Shown here: piece after piece, positions 1-7,186 of the stretch
How the letters are laid out: each line of letters opens with the position of its first letter
Numbering within the stretch: position 1 is the stretch's first letter
Assembly (NCBI GenBank): GCA_039984715.1
Contig: JBDWUA010000008.1
Span: forward strand, 1 to 64,000
DNA length: 64,000 bases
Reading direction: 5' to 3'
From: JABSSA01 sp039984715
GTDB lineage: Bacteria; Pseudomonadota; Alphaproteobacteria; Rhodobacterales; Rhodobacteraceae
The notes under the pieces: model-generated
Databases searched by the model: none
What the model saw: the letters and a program-made list of their open reading frames with translations, nothing else
What the model was told of the DNA's origin: nothing
Translations under genes and position numbers: made by a program

Positions 1-78
1 CTGCTTGCGCGTAAGCCCACTGGTCAGCGCGATACGCACCGCATCCTGGCGAAATTCGTCCGTCCGTTTCAGTCCCAT
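1..78 (-). CDS. IS3-family transposase OrfA, N-terminal fragment cut by the window edge
   Basis: The minus strand starts with ATG at 78 and reads 26 residues to the window edge, beginning MGLKRTDEFRQDAVRIALTS and continuing GLTRKQ. This is the usual opening of the small helix-turn-helix OrfA of IS3-family elements, which binds the terminal repeats and is joined to the OrfB integrase by frameshifting. A purine-rich GGAGAC lies just upstream as ribosome site. The rest of the element lies outside the window, so its intactness cannot be judged. Its outer end should fall between 79 and about 152, beside the gene at 153. Confidence 0.75.
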   Translation of the reverse strand, partial: MGLKRTDEFRQDAVRIALTSGLTRKQ

Positions 79-85
79 AGTCAGT

Positions 86-117
86 CTCCTTTGTTGCAGT
101 AAATGCTCTCAAAGGAG
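86..117. repeat. 8-bp inverted repeat at the outer end of the IS
   Basis: CTCCTTTG (86-93) and CAAAGGAG (110-117) are perfect reverse complements around a 16-nt loop, directly upstream of the transposase start. It may be part of the IS end or a hairpin limiting read-in transcription. The exact IS boundary and target duplication cannot be fixed without the other end. Confidence 0.35.
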
Positions 118-152
118 CGGTATCAAACCGCGACAGGTCCAAACTGGTTCGA

Positions 153-863
153 GTGGATGAGAACAAAAGACGATGGTTGGTCCTCTACGAATTTAATCTG
201 GCAGAAGCGAACTACACAAAACCGCGGCCTGGAGACCACGGCAAACGATATGAAGAGTTCAGATTCTTCTACTGTGTATTTGTAAAAAAAGGGAAAGCCA
301 CTGATTTCACGAAATATCTTGCTGCGGAAGCGAGCCTGAGTGTTAACGACTTTCAACCCCGCGAATTCACTGATGGCCCCTTTTTACGCGAAGCATTCTG
401 GCGCGACACCTGGAAATCAGCGAAGTTTGACCAGCACATTTGGAGGGCACCACCCGGCTGTGACTTTGCCATCCCGGTCGCTCACTATCATTGGGAAAGC
501 CACCTCGACAAAACCCTACCTGAAGGTTTTACAAACTATATGCCGCAAAAATGGTTCGCGGAAGAACTAGGTCTGACCATGTCTTCCGAGGGACCTCAGT
601 CCTGGATCGACAATACTGGAAACACGGTTGTTCAATCCCAACGGCCCGTGAGTCATCAGACAGCGGTGGTCATAGATGAGTCTACACTTCGTCGGCATGC
701 AGAAGAGAACCAAGTTGAACCCGTCTGGATAATGATTGCAGAGCGCAACACATGGCCAAAGGGGGTAAACGATGAGTCCTGTTGGCGAAGGTCTGAAGGC
801 GCTATTTGGCTCGATGGCAATGAATGGCGACAGGTTGGCTGGAACAATGATACCAAGCGGTAG
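153..863 (+). CDS. Unrecognised protein, probably the 3' remnant of a larger gene truncated by the IS
   Basis: The frame from a GTG at 153 encodes 236 residues with no signal peptide or membrane segment. It is Trp-rich and fully coding in character, but has no convincing ribosome site. The frame stays open upstream to 81, against the IS end, so the original gene probably began further left and was beheaded by the insertion. The C-terminal stretch containing VVIDESTLRRHAEE and PVWIMIAERN loosely resembles the C-terminal module of very large ATP-binding proteins found in defence islands. That resemblance is recollection, not a search. Downstream lies the higBA pair, which fits a mobile island. 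Function unknown; probably inactive. Confidence 0.5.
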   Translation: MDENKRRWLVLYEFNLAEANYTKPRPGDHGKRYEEFRFFYCVFVKKGKATDFTKYLAAEASLSVNDFQPREFTDGPFLREAFWRDTWKSAKFDQHIWRAPPGCDFAIPVAHYHWESHLDKTLPEGFTNYMPQKWFAEELGLTMSSEGPQSWIDNTGNTVVQSQRPVSHQTAVVIDESTLRRHAEENQVEPVWIMIAERNTWPKGVNDESCWRRSEGAIWLDGNEWRQVGWNNDTKR

Positions 864-909
864 TGGACCCGAGCAAGTTAGCTGCGACGCCTTGAATATG
901 TATCAATTC

Positions 910-915
910 TTGACA
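910..915 (+). promoter_or_regulatory. -35 box of the higBA promoter
   Basis: TTGACA, a perfect -35 hexamer, sits about 30 bp before the higB start. A -10 near 931-938 is weak (GATACAT) and lies within the operator, which suits repression by HigA. Confidence 0.45.
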
Positions 916-916
916 C

Positions 917-937
917 ATGTATCCTTACGTGATACAT
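917..937. promoter_or_regulatory. Inverted-repeat operator for HigA
   Basis: ATGTATC (917-923) and GATACAT (931-937) form a perfect 7-bp inverted repeat with a 7-nt spacer, lying between the -35 box and the higB start codon. A third ATGTATC half-site lies at 898-904. XRE antitoxins normally autoregulate through such palindromes; binding here is inferred. Confidence 0.6.
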
Positions 938-944
938 CATCTTC

Positions 945-1226
945 ATGATCCAAAGTACCAAGGGCAAACTCGCTGCCAGTGCCGCAAAAGGCAAGTACGG
1001 CAAAGGCTTCCCGGGTGACTTGGTGAAGCGCGCGAGGGCGATGCTCTCGGCGCTGGATGCTGCGGTTGTTGTCGAGGATTTGCGGTTTCCGCCCGGCAAC
1101 CACCTGGAAGAACTGAAAGGGGATCGGGCCGGGCAACACTCCGTTCGAATCAACGGGCAATGGCGCATCTGCTTTGTCTGGACGCCGAACGGCCCCGCCG
1201 AAGTCGAAATTGTGGACTACCATTGA
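945..1226 (+). CDS. higB: Type II toxin HigB (RelE/ParE superfamily mRNA interferase)
   Basis: The 93-residue protein has the usual HigB length and C-terminal signature: EDLRFPPGNHLEELKGDRAG followed by QHSVRINGQWRICFVW and the ending VEIVDYH. HigB toxins cleave ribosome-bound mRNA and are neutralised by HigA. The N-terminal 25 residues are less typical and Lys/Gly-rich. The gene is followed after 12 bp by higA; this toxin-first order is characteristic of HigBA. The palindrome at 917-937 covers the promoter. The catalytic surface appears intact, so the pair may be functional and could help the island persist. Confidence 0.9.
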   Translation: MIQSTKGKLAASAAKGKYGKGFPGDLVKRARAMLSALDAAVVVEDLRFPPGNHLEELKGDRAGQHSVRINGQWRICFVWTPNGPAEVEIVDYH

Positions 1227-1238
1227 GAGGATACGCTG

Positions 1239-1529
1239 ATGAGCTTGCTTGAAGACCCCATGCACCCCGGTGAAGTCCTGAAAGAGCTTTATCTTGATCC
1301 CCTGGAGATGGGGGCCATCGCGTTTGCGCGGCGTTTGGGCGTGCCTCGAACGCGGATCGAGCGGTTGATTAAAGGTTCGACAGGTATCACGCCTGACACT
1401 GCGCTGCGCCTTGCTCGCGTGTTCAACACGACCCCGGCCTACTGGGTAAACCTGCAGACGAACTATGACATGGCGCGGGCGGCCAAAGAGATCGATCTCT
1501 CAGATATAGAACCGTTGGTCGCTGCGTAG
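1239..1529 (+). CDS. higA: Antitoxin HigA (XRE family)
   Basis: This 96-residue DNA-binding antitoxin opens with the HigA hallmark MHPGEVLKELYLDPLEM. It continues with a helix-turn-helix (FARRLGVPRTRIERLIKG), then ITPDTALRLARVFNTTPAYW. It should bind HigB and repress the shared promoter through the palindrome at 917-937. Ribosome site GAGAGGA precedes the ATG at 1239. The preceding toxin gene ends 12 bp upstream, so the two are cotranscribed. Length and motifs match the family without truncation. Confidence 0.92.
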   Translation: MSLLEDPMHPGEVLKELYLDPLEMGAIAFARRLGVPRTRIERLIKGSTGITPDTALRLARVFNTTPAYWVNLQTNYDMARAAKEIDLSDIEPLVAA

Positions 1530-1615
1530 TGGGATAGCCGCGAACCAAGTATTGCGCAAAACTCGAAACTTCGACGTGAGGCATGCAAATAGAAATTGCG
1601 CTCGATATGCCGGGC

Positions 1616-3820
1616 TTAGTCCTCAAAAGGAGATCTTTCATCCAATTCCAGCTGAGTTCCTGTTGGCTGAGGCATTATTCCAGGAGGACAAATCCAGTCA
1701 CTCTTTATTTGCTCGTCAGTCTGAGGATTGAACTTTGCTGCAGCCTTAGCGATCTGATCTATGTTGTCTGGAGGAGAAATCCAGCAACTCCACACGCGCA
1801 AATGAGGTGGGACCAAGGTTTTGCTATCGCCAATAACGTTGCGAAGCTGCCATTGTGTGAGCCCCTTTGCACCACGCAAATCCGCCGCGTGAGCCGCCAA
1901 TGACAAATGTGCATCTTCCCAATTGATGTTAGTTGCAACGGCCTCGATTAGAATGGTGCCGTTCAGATTGGCGTCACTTAGATCTGCGCCATCCATTTGC
2001 GCTTTCTTAAAGTTCGCACCATCTAATTGTGCTCCATTGAAACTCGCTCCATCCATCTTCGCGTAGCTAAGATTTGCTCTGCTCAAATAGGCTGAAAAGA
2101 AGCCCGCTTTCTTTAGTCTAGCACCGCCCAAATCTGCTTCTTCCAATCGCGCCACGTTGAACCGCGCTTCGTTCAAGAAAGCAGAGCCGAAGTTCGCGCC
2201 CTCCAAAAACGCCAGCCTCAGGTCAACCCCTTGCATTTGGGCTTGCCAAAAGACTGCTCCTTCCAATTGGGCTTCATTCAACTTTGCCCAATCTAAGCGC
2301 GCCCAGCTAAGATCGGCCCGTTGCAACCGGGCTCTATAGAGCGAGGCATTTTCAAGCCTTGCACCTTGGAGTTGTGCAAAACTGAGATTTGAGAATTCCA
2401 TATTTGCATCGCGAAGGTCGCGCCCCCGAAGGTCCTTAAGTGCCGAACGTGTGGCGGAAGCAATGCGTTCTTCACGCCATTCGCTGCGAAACTCTGCGTC
2501 CAATCTCGAAAAGTGAGAGAAACAAGCAAGTTCTGTGGCTGGCGTCAAACCCGGCCGAGTTGGTTCACTGTCAAGGCTGTCTGAATCAGGTTTGCCAGGT
2601 TCAAGGTTTTGGAAGTTGTTTGCAACGCACCATTTGTTGCGATTAGGTCGTATGTGAGGCGGTGCAGGCTGAGCCTCAGTGTAGAGGTTCCCGCAGACAT
2701 TCGGTTCCAGACCTTTTCGCCGGCACCATTCAGCGCGAAACTTGCGCTGCGAAATCTCGCGGCCAGTGATCTCTGCTTCACCAAGAGTGTTTTCAATTCC
2801 ACGCAAGTCGGCAACAGCCAATGTTGTATCGAATGGCCTAATCGAAAATCGCCCATCGAAAGCAGCTAAAAGTCGAATAGTCGCTGTTAGTAGAGGGTTG
2901 GGTTTATTGGGGTCCAACGTCAGATCGTCTACGGTCCAAACCCATTTTCGGACATCAATCTCTTGTGCTGTTCGAGCAAACATTTCACCACCATCTGGGT
3001 AAGTGCGCCCGGTAAAGCGAGGTAGCGGCTCCCCTTCGTTAACTACATCCTCATAGAAATCTACCGCCATCATCGCATATTGCTCAAAGCCAGCTTCGGT
3101 CCGTAGCCAGCTAACACAAACAATAAAGGTAGTGACCGGTACGCCCAGTGAACGTTTCCACAATCCAGACCAGATTGGAACTCTTTGATCTCTAGGCAAG
3201 CTGCAGGTGCCCAAGAACCACCAGCTTGTTAACCCGGCATACATACTGAGAATTAGGGTAAATGCGATTAAGAGGGTCATTCCTTCAGCATGGGCGGGCA
3301 TTGACCGCCACCAAAAGAGCATCAGTACAAAAGGCCCTGCCGCCCATACAAGAAAGCCTGTCACCAAACCCGCAAGAAAGTCTAGCGGTCGCTTTGAGGC
3401 AGCTCCGTCATTTCGAATTCGAAGCACAAGGTCGTTGACGAGCCAAGGGTAAATCTGCTCATCGAGGGGGCAATCAGCATGAATAGGTGGCGGTTCATAG
3501 AGTGCCTCCCAAAGCTTTCGCAAGTGAAGATGAAAGTAAATGTAGAGAGCGGCTCCAATTGTTGGTGCAAAAATGAAGAAGCTCGCGGTCGGGATTGACA
3601 CACCCACGAGAGGTAACTGGGTTTGGCGGGTATCGATGAAGAAGTCCGCGTCCTCGACGCCCAGTAAGGTAATCACCACAAATGCAAGGTAACCAAGAAG
3701 TGCAAACCACGTCGAGCGGGCGGTCACCGAAAGAGTATCGATGCGTGAAATCTGCCGCGCAACTGGGCTCGGCTTCTTTGACTGCCTTGAACGGCGTAAA
3801 TTAAGTCTCTTGCGATGCAT
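1616..3820 (-). CDS. Pentapeptide-repeat membrane protein
   Basis: This 734-residue protein has two parts. The first 250 residues hold about five hydrophobic segments, for example TWFALLGYLAFVVITLLG, the stretch around FFIFAPTIGAALYIYF, and FLVWAAGPFVLMLFWW, so it is an inner-membrane protein. Residues about 460-640 are a long run of A(D/N)LXX pentapeptides (RADLSWARLDWAKLNEAQLE and similar), which fold as a right-handed beta-helix. The C-terminal 90 residues lack repeats and contain several Trp and Cys. Such membrane-anchored pentapeptide proteins are common in alphaproteobacterial islands, but their function is not established. The gene stands alone, convergent with higA. A perfect 14-bp palindrome lies 40 bp upstream of its start. 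Confidence 0.85.
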   Translation of the reverse strand: MHRKRLNLRRSRQSKKPSPVARQISRIDTLSVTARSTWFALLGYLAFVVITLLGVEDADFFIDTRQTQLPLVGVSIPTASFFIFAPTIGAALYIYFHLHLRKLWEALYEPPPIHADCPLDEQIYPWLVNDLVLRIRNDGAASKRPLDFLAGLVTGFLVWAAGPFVLMLFWWRSMPAHAEGMTLLIAFTLILSMYAGLTSWWFLGTCSLPRDQRVPIWSGLWKRSLGVPVTTFIVCVSWLRTEAGFEQYAMMAVDFYEDVVNEGEPLPRFTGRTYPDGGEMFARTAQEIDVRKWVWTVDDLTLDPNKPNPLLTATIRLLAAFDGRFSIRPFDTTLAVADLRGIENTLGEAEITGREISQRKFRAEWCRRKGLEPNVCGNLYTEAQPAPPHIRPNRNKWCVANNFQNLEPGKPDSDSLDSEPTRPGLTPATELACFSHFSRLDAEFRSEWREERIASATRSALKDLRGRDLRDANMEFSNLSFAQLQGARLENASLYRARLQRADLSWARLDWAKLNEAQLEGAVFWQAQMQGVDLRLAFLEGANFGSAFLNEARFNVARLEEADLGGARLKKAGFFSAYLSRANLSYAKMDGASFNGAQLDGANFKKAQMDGADLSDANLNGTILIEAVATNINWEDAHLSLAAHAADLRGAKGLTQWQLRNVIGDSKTLVPPHLRVWSCWISPPDNIDQIAKAAAKFNPQTDEQIKSDWICPPGIMPQPTGTQLELDERSPFED

Positions 3821-3859
3821 TAGCTCAAATAGGTATGGTCTACGTATTTCACTGGTCTA

Positions 3860-3873
3860 TCAGATATATCTGA
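3860..3873. promoter_or_regulatory. Perfect 14-bp palindrome upstream of the pentapeptide gene
   Basis: TCAGATATATCTGA lies 40-53 bp before the start codon at 3820 of the minus-strand gene. Position and symmetry suggest an operator. No regulator is identified nearby; HigA sites have a different sequence. Confidence 0.4.
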
Positions 3874-4048
3874 GATTTGCTTGCTCAATAGAATAAAGCA
3901 ATTCCCAGCGCCTCCTTGTTGAAAATCTGCAGCATTATCTTTTCTCGCGCTGAGTTGAACTATATACTAAATTCAATATGTTGCCTACCGTCGACCGTTG
4001 AAACATAATCCGCCGTAGAGTTCGAATTTTGCCTAAACCATCAGCCTC

Positions 4049-5731
4049 TCAATGCCGCAACCCCCGCTCCGCATGCGCCTCCTGGCTGTCTAGCTGTCCC
4101 TCAATCTCTCGGCGGCGGCTTTCGTTAAGGTCAAGCTCTGCTGCAAGTTCTCGTCCAGCGTTTTGTAGCTCGCCTCGTCGTTCAGCAATCCACTCAAGGC
4201 CTTCATGGATGCGGCCTGCGAACGAATGAGCAAGGTCACGCAGTCTTTCAAGCCAGTCAGCTCCCTCTCGATCCTGCCGGTCGAGCGTCTCTCCAAGGCG
4301 GTCAAGTCCTGCGCGGAGGCCTCTGAGGCCGTCACCAACCGCTCGACGCAGGCGAGTAAGTTGCGTTCCAAGGCTGTCAGTTGGGTCATCTAATCCTCCT
4401 CGATTCGAATGCAGGTCACGTGTTGCCTGCCCATCGTGCAGGTGCGTAGCCTTGTCTTCGATGGGTCCAGGATCAGCCAGGTCCCCTCGGGCCGTTCGAT
4501 CCGTGTCAGGCCCATCTCGGTCAGCTCCGAACGTGTCAGATGCACCGTCCAGAAAAAGCTCGCGGCCATCATCGAGACGATCCCCGTCAACACCATCCCC
4601 GCGATCAGCCAGGGTGAGATCGTCAGCCAAAGGCGGATCGATTTCAGCCGTGTCTCGAACAGGCTCGCTGTCTCGGTCTGAAAGCGGCGCGTATCGCTCG
4701 CGATGGTATGCTGCGCGGCGCCCACAATGTTCTTCAAATCGATCCTGAAGCTCTTGAGCTGAGACGAGATCGAGGCGACGTGTTCGGCCCTGATGGTGTC
4801 GAGCTCCGCGTTCAGCTTCTCGCTCAACCGGGTTGGATTGCCAGTTTTCATGGAAGATATCTCCCTTCAAACGCCAGCGCTCGCCGGTGTCGGGGTCTTG
4901 GGCGGTCAGGTAGGCTTTGCCCGCGCGTGGGATGTCAAAGCCCGCATCGGTAAGGGCGTCGAGCATGCTCCCACGGTCAGTGATTAGGCCCACGCTGACT
5001 TGATCCAGAACCCACGCATGCAGCTCGTCACGACCCTGCGCGCGCGTTGGGGTCTCGATGGTGTCGCGGACCTCTTGGGTGCGCTCCAACTCCATCGGGT
5101 CGGCCCACCCGTGACGCTGGTTCATCCCATCGCGCAAGCTGTCGAAGGCGTTCTCATAGCCGGGCGGTGCGATGTTCAGGCTTCGGCCCGAGGTCAGCTC
5201 CAAGCGCGGTGTGCAGAAGTGAAGCTCGACACGGTCTTCGTGGGTATGTCGGACCCAAAGCACCTCATATTGCGTCGGGTCCAGCCCCGCGAAGGCCAGA
5301 CGCTCGAAGTGATCCATAACCTCGCCTTGCTGCTCCTCGGTCGGGGCATCGGTGGCGGCAAAACTGATCACGTCTGCGCGGTAGGTCCACTGGTGGCGGC
5401 TGGCATCAATCAGGGCTTCGGTGCGGTCGGGGTTGCCGCGCAGGACCTCGGGCAAGGGTTCGCGCGTGAACCCTGCGCTATCGTTTGCGTAGGCTTGGAC
5501 GGCCCGAAGCAGGTCCTCCGGCCTAATCCCTTCCTTCATGGCCTCTTCGATTTGGGGAAGGCAGGATGCTTTGCCGCGCAATTGGTCGGGCGGATATCGC
5601 TCAATCATGTCCGCAGCCGTTCTCAAAGACCAGTCCATGTGTTCTGCGATCTGAGCTAGTGAAAGCCCCGCGCGAAGCAACCAATTTGCGGCCGTGCCTC
5701 GAGCATCGTTAAGGCGCAATTCTTCGCCCAC
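4049..5731 (-). CDS. Chimeric frame: integrase tail fused to a MOB-HEN-type relaxase lacking its catalytic N-terminus
   Basis: The 560-residue frame is a mosaic. Residues 1-50 (LNDARGTAANWLLRAGLSLA, then IERY) are the C-terminal catalytic part of a tyrosine integrase. Residues about 55-90 (IEEAMKEGIRPEDLLRAVQA) recall a small helical segment of plasmid/phage replication proteins. From VLRGNPDRTEALIDAS (about 96) onward it is a mobilization relaxase, with HTHEDRVELHFCTPRLEL resembling the HEN-type metal motif of ColE1 MbeA relatives. The N-terminal segment bearing the nicking tyrosine is absent, so nicking activity is unlikely. The C-terminal 220 residues are Asp/Arg-rich. MbeB-like and MbeD-like genes are nested inside it in another frame. 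The GTG start is nominal: the frame is continuous with the integrase gene upstream except for one TAA. Confidence 0.75.
   Translation of the reverse strand: MGEELRLNDARGTAANWLLRAGLSLAQIAEHMDWSLRTAADMIERYPPDQLRGKASCLPQIEEAMKEGIRPEDLLRAVQAYANDSAGFTREPLPEVLRGNPDRTEALIDASRHQWTYRADVISFAATDAPTEEQQGEVMDHFERLAFAGLDPTQYEVLWVRHTHEDRVELHFCTPRLELTSGRSLNIAPPGYENAFDSLRDGMNQRHGWADPMELERTQEVRDTIETPTRAQGRDELHAWVLDQVSVGLITDRGSMLDALTDAGFDIPRAGKAYLTAQDPDTGERWRLKGDIFHENWQSNPVEREAERGARHHQGRTRRLDLVSAQELQDRFEEHCGRRAAYHRERYAPLSDRDSEPVRDTAEIDPPLADDLTLADRGDGVDGDRLDDGRELFLDGASDTFGADRDGPDTDRTARGDLADPGPIEDKATHLHDGQATRDLHSNRGGLDDPTDSLGTQLTRLRRAVGDGLRGLRAGLDRLGETLDRQDREGADWLERLRDLAHSFAGRIHEGLEWIAERRGELQNAGRELAAELDLNESRRREIEGQLDSQEAHAERGLRH
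4090..4389 (-). CDS. MbeD/MobD-like mobilization protein, nested in the relaxase frame
   Basis: A 99-residue, almost entirely alpha-helical protein begins MTQLTALERNLLACVERLVT and is rich in Leu, Glu and Ser. This matches the size and character of MbeD-type accessory mobilization proteins, which aid plasmid transfer and entry exclusion. It lies wholly within the relaxase gene in a different frame, as mbeD does in ColE1. The ATG follows the TAG of the MbeB-like gene directly, and a strong GAGGAGG ribosome site sits inside the end of that gene, so translation is coupled. The dedicated ribosome site argues that this is a real gene. Whether it still acts is doubtful given the damaged relaxase. 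Confidence 0.7.
   Translation of the reverse strand: MTQLTALERNLLACVERLVTASEASAQDLTALERRSTGRIERELTGLKDCVTLLIRSQAASMKALSGLLNDEASYKTLDENLQQSLTLTKAAAERLRDS
4390..4851 (-). CDS. MbeB/MobB-like mobilization protein, nested in the relaxase frame
   Basis: The 153-residue protein has a helical, Ser/Gln-rich N-terminal half, one clear transmembrane segment (about residues 74-98, WLTISPWLIAGMVLTGIVSM), and a C-terminal soluble tail ending CIRIEED. MbeB-type proteins anchor the relaxosome at the membrane. It is encoded entirely within the relaxase gene in another frame. A GGGAG ribosome site lies 9 nt upstream of its ATG, and its stop codon abuts the start of the MbeD-like gene. The gene order relaxase-MbeB-MbeD with complete nesting copies the ColE1 layout. 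Identification rests on context plus topology; sequence identity to MbeB was not tested. Confidence 0.7.
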   Translation of the reverse strand: MKTGNPTRLSEKLNAELDTIRAEHVASISSQLKSFRIDLKNIVGAAQHTIASDTRRFQTETASLFETRLKSIRLWLTISPWLIAGMVLTGIVSMMAASFFWTVHLTRSELTEMGLTRIERPEGTWLILDPSKTRLRTCTMGRQHVTCIRIEED

Positions 5732-5764
5732 AACGTCTAGCGTAAGCCCTGCCTTGTCACGCCA

Positions 5765-6304
5765 TTAACGCACGCCTTCTGAAGCGCGGTGTCCAGCAAA
5801 ACGACTGTCGGTGGCATTTGTCAGAAATAGTAGTCGGTCATTTGGCGTCTCCTCAAGCACCTTCGCCATCTTCGGTGCGACCGGAATATATGCCGGTATG
5901 CCTCGCTTATTGGTTTTTAGGCGAATACGTCGCCCTTCTGGCGTCGTTTCGATCTGGTTCCAACTCAGCTTCGTGAAGTCACCAATTCGAAGGCCAGTTT
6001 CGGTAGCCGTGATTAAGATTCTCGCTACCCACTCCGGGCACATTGTGACGACCCGTTCGATCTGGTTAGGCGACCAAATAATCCCGGAACGATCGACCTC
6101 ATAAAATTGTTCGGAATTCTGGCACGCATTCGACTCCAAAAACCCGTTATCGACAGACCAGTTCAAAACCAGGCGGACCACGGTAGCGCTGTAATGGTAC
6201 TGCTTTGCGCTATCACTGGCAATTCCCAATCGCTTAGGAGGAGCAAGTGATCTCCGAAACATTTGCTCAACAGCAAGAAGAAGCACAGCACTTTGCTGAT
6301 GCAC
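5765..6304 (-). pseudogene. Tyrosine-type integrase, N-terminally truncated and interrupted by an in-frame TAA
   Basis: The frame encodes 179 residues of the core-binding and early catalytic domain: QYHYSATVVRLVLNWSVDNG, then TATETGLRIGDFTKLSW with the first catalytic Arg. It stops at TAA (5765-5767). Eleven codons later, in the same frame, the remaining catalytic motifs appear (LNDARGTA with the second Arg, IAEHMDW, and IERY with the likely nucleophile Tyr near 5594). The usual His of the H-x-x-R box is Asn. The N-terminal arm-binding part, roughly 90 residues or more, is missing because the next gene (6355-7083) begins to the right. Premature stop, lost N-terminus and altered His make this a dead integrase, marking the right edge of the island. 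Confidence 0.85.
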
Positions 6305-6354
6305 GGAATTTCCAAATCTGCCGATCCTTTTGCCAATGTTACGAACTCGCCATT

Positions 6355-7083
6355 TTAACCCGTCACCAAAGCCAAACCAGGAAGCGCGGGAACATGCTGT
6401 GTGCGCTGCATGGCATCAAACCCAAGTTTCTTATTCTCGGCGCTCTTGCGGGCATGTTCGCGCATTATGTACCCAGCACGATCGCTTTCACGGGCACAAA
6501 TCGCCTCAAGCACCAGATGATGATCCTGCTGTGCTGCAATCAGTCGTGCCAAGGTCGGTCCCAGTCCTTTCGGGTCAAAAACAGTTGCGCTTGCCGCGAC
6601 CAAAGGCATTCCCGACAGCGAAGCGATTGTCTCCGACAGGCTGGCGTTGCGGCTGAAATCGATCAATCTGGCATGAAAGGCGTCGTTCAGATCAATCCAC
6701 GCCATTCGGCTGGCAAGGCTTTGGATACCGTGCGCCAATAAGGTATCAAGCTTTCGAAGAATATCGCGCAGGCCTTCTTGCTCTACCTCACTCAGTCCGT
6801 GTTGCGCGCATAGCCGTGCTGCCATGCCCTCCAGCTCGCCCCTCACCAGAATGGCATCAGTCACTTCGTCCAACGTGAATGACCGGATGCGAAAACCCTT
6901 GTTAGGTTCACGGGTGACCAACCCTTCCAGCTCCAACTGCCCAAGCGCCAGCCGGATCACCGTCCGCGACACGCCAAAGTCTTGTGAAAGATTTTGCTCA
7001 CGCAGCTTGCCTGAGGAGCCGAGCTCCCCTGCAAGAAGGTGTTCGCGGATCGCTTGGGCGGTGCTGTCAAGTTGGGTGCTCAT
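6355..7083 (-). CDS. GntR-family (FadR/FCD-type) transcriptional regulator
   Basis: This 242-residue regulator has an N-terminal winged helix (AIREHLLAGELGSSGKLREQ, FGVSRTVIRLALGQLELEGL) and a C-terminal all-helical FCD ligand domain of about 150 residues with the metal-binding style DAFHARLI segment. FCD regulators sense small organic acids and usually repress. It is divergent from the M29-like gene and TRAP transporter at 7187-11809 across a 103-bp gap containing two ATTG..GCAT sites, so it probably controls that cluster and itself. Full length for the family. The gene begins just outside the integrase remnant and belongs to the resident chromosome rather than the island. Confidence 0.88.
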   Translation of the reverse strand: MSTQLDSTAQAIREHLLAGELGSSGKLREQNLSQDFGVSRTVIRLALGQLELEGLVTREPNKGFRIRSFTLDEVTDAILVRGELEGMAARLCAQHGLSEVEQEGLRDILRKLDTLLAHGIQSLASRMAWIDLNDAFHARLIDFSRNASLSETIASLSGMPLVAASATVFDPKGLGPTLARLIAAQQDHHLVLEAICARESDRAGYIMREHARKSAENKKLGFDAMQRTQHVPALPGLALVTG

Positions 7084-7091
7084 GGCCTAGT

Positions 7092-7102
7092 ATTGTGTGC
7101 AT
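7092..7102. promoter_or_regulatory. GntR half-palindromic site next to the regulator start
   Basis: ATTGTGTGCAT lies 9-19 bp upstream of the GntR gene start (minus strand) and shares the ATTG(T/C)RTGCA pattern with the palindrome at 7154-7165. A plausible autoregulatory site. Confidence 0.35.
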
Positions 7103-7153
7103 TTTTTGAGAAGTTGCCATACTAAATTCAGAAATTACTTCCCAGAATCCAAT

Positions 7154-7165
7154 ATTGCATGCAAT
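7154..7165. promoter_or_regulatory. Perfect palindrome, candidate GntR operator
   Basis: ATTGCATGCAAT is a perfect 12-bp palindrome 21 bp before the start codon at 7187. FCD-type GntR proteins bind short palindromes with T-G-T/A-C-A symmetry, so this is the best candidate operator for the divergent regulator. Confidence 0.5.
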
Positions 7166-7186
7166 CTTCATGTCGGAGGATCGTTC

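Noticed and set aside
2060..2420. Apparent tandem repeats at about 15 bp spacing, considered as a CRISPR-like or satellite array
   Set aside because: They are the degenerate codons of the pentapeptide-repeat domain on the minus strand, with no identical units or spacers.
4452..4748. Long plus-strand frame opposite the relaxase region, and a longer one at 5000-5659
   Set aside because: They are antisense shadows of the relaxase coding strand, with Arg/Ser-rich or Val/Gly-rich low-information translations and no ribosome sites.
1..6304. Flanking attL/attR sites or a tRNA target for the island
   Set aside because: I searched by eye for a tRNA-like end or direct repeats near 6300 and the left side and found none; the left boundary lies outside the window.
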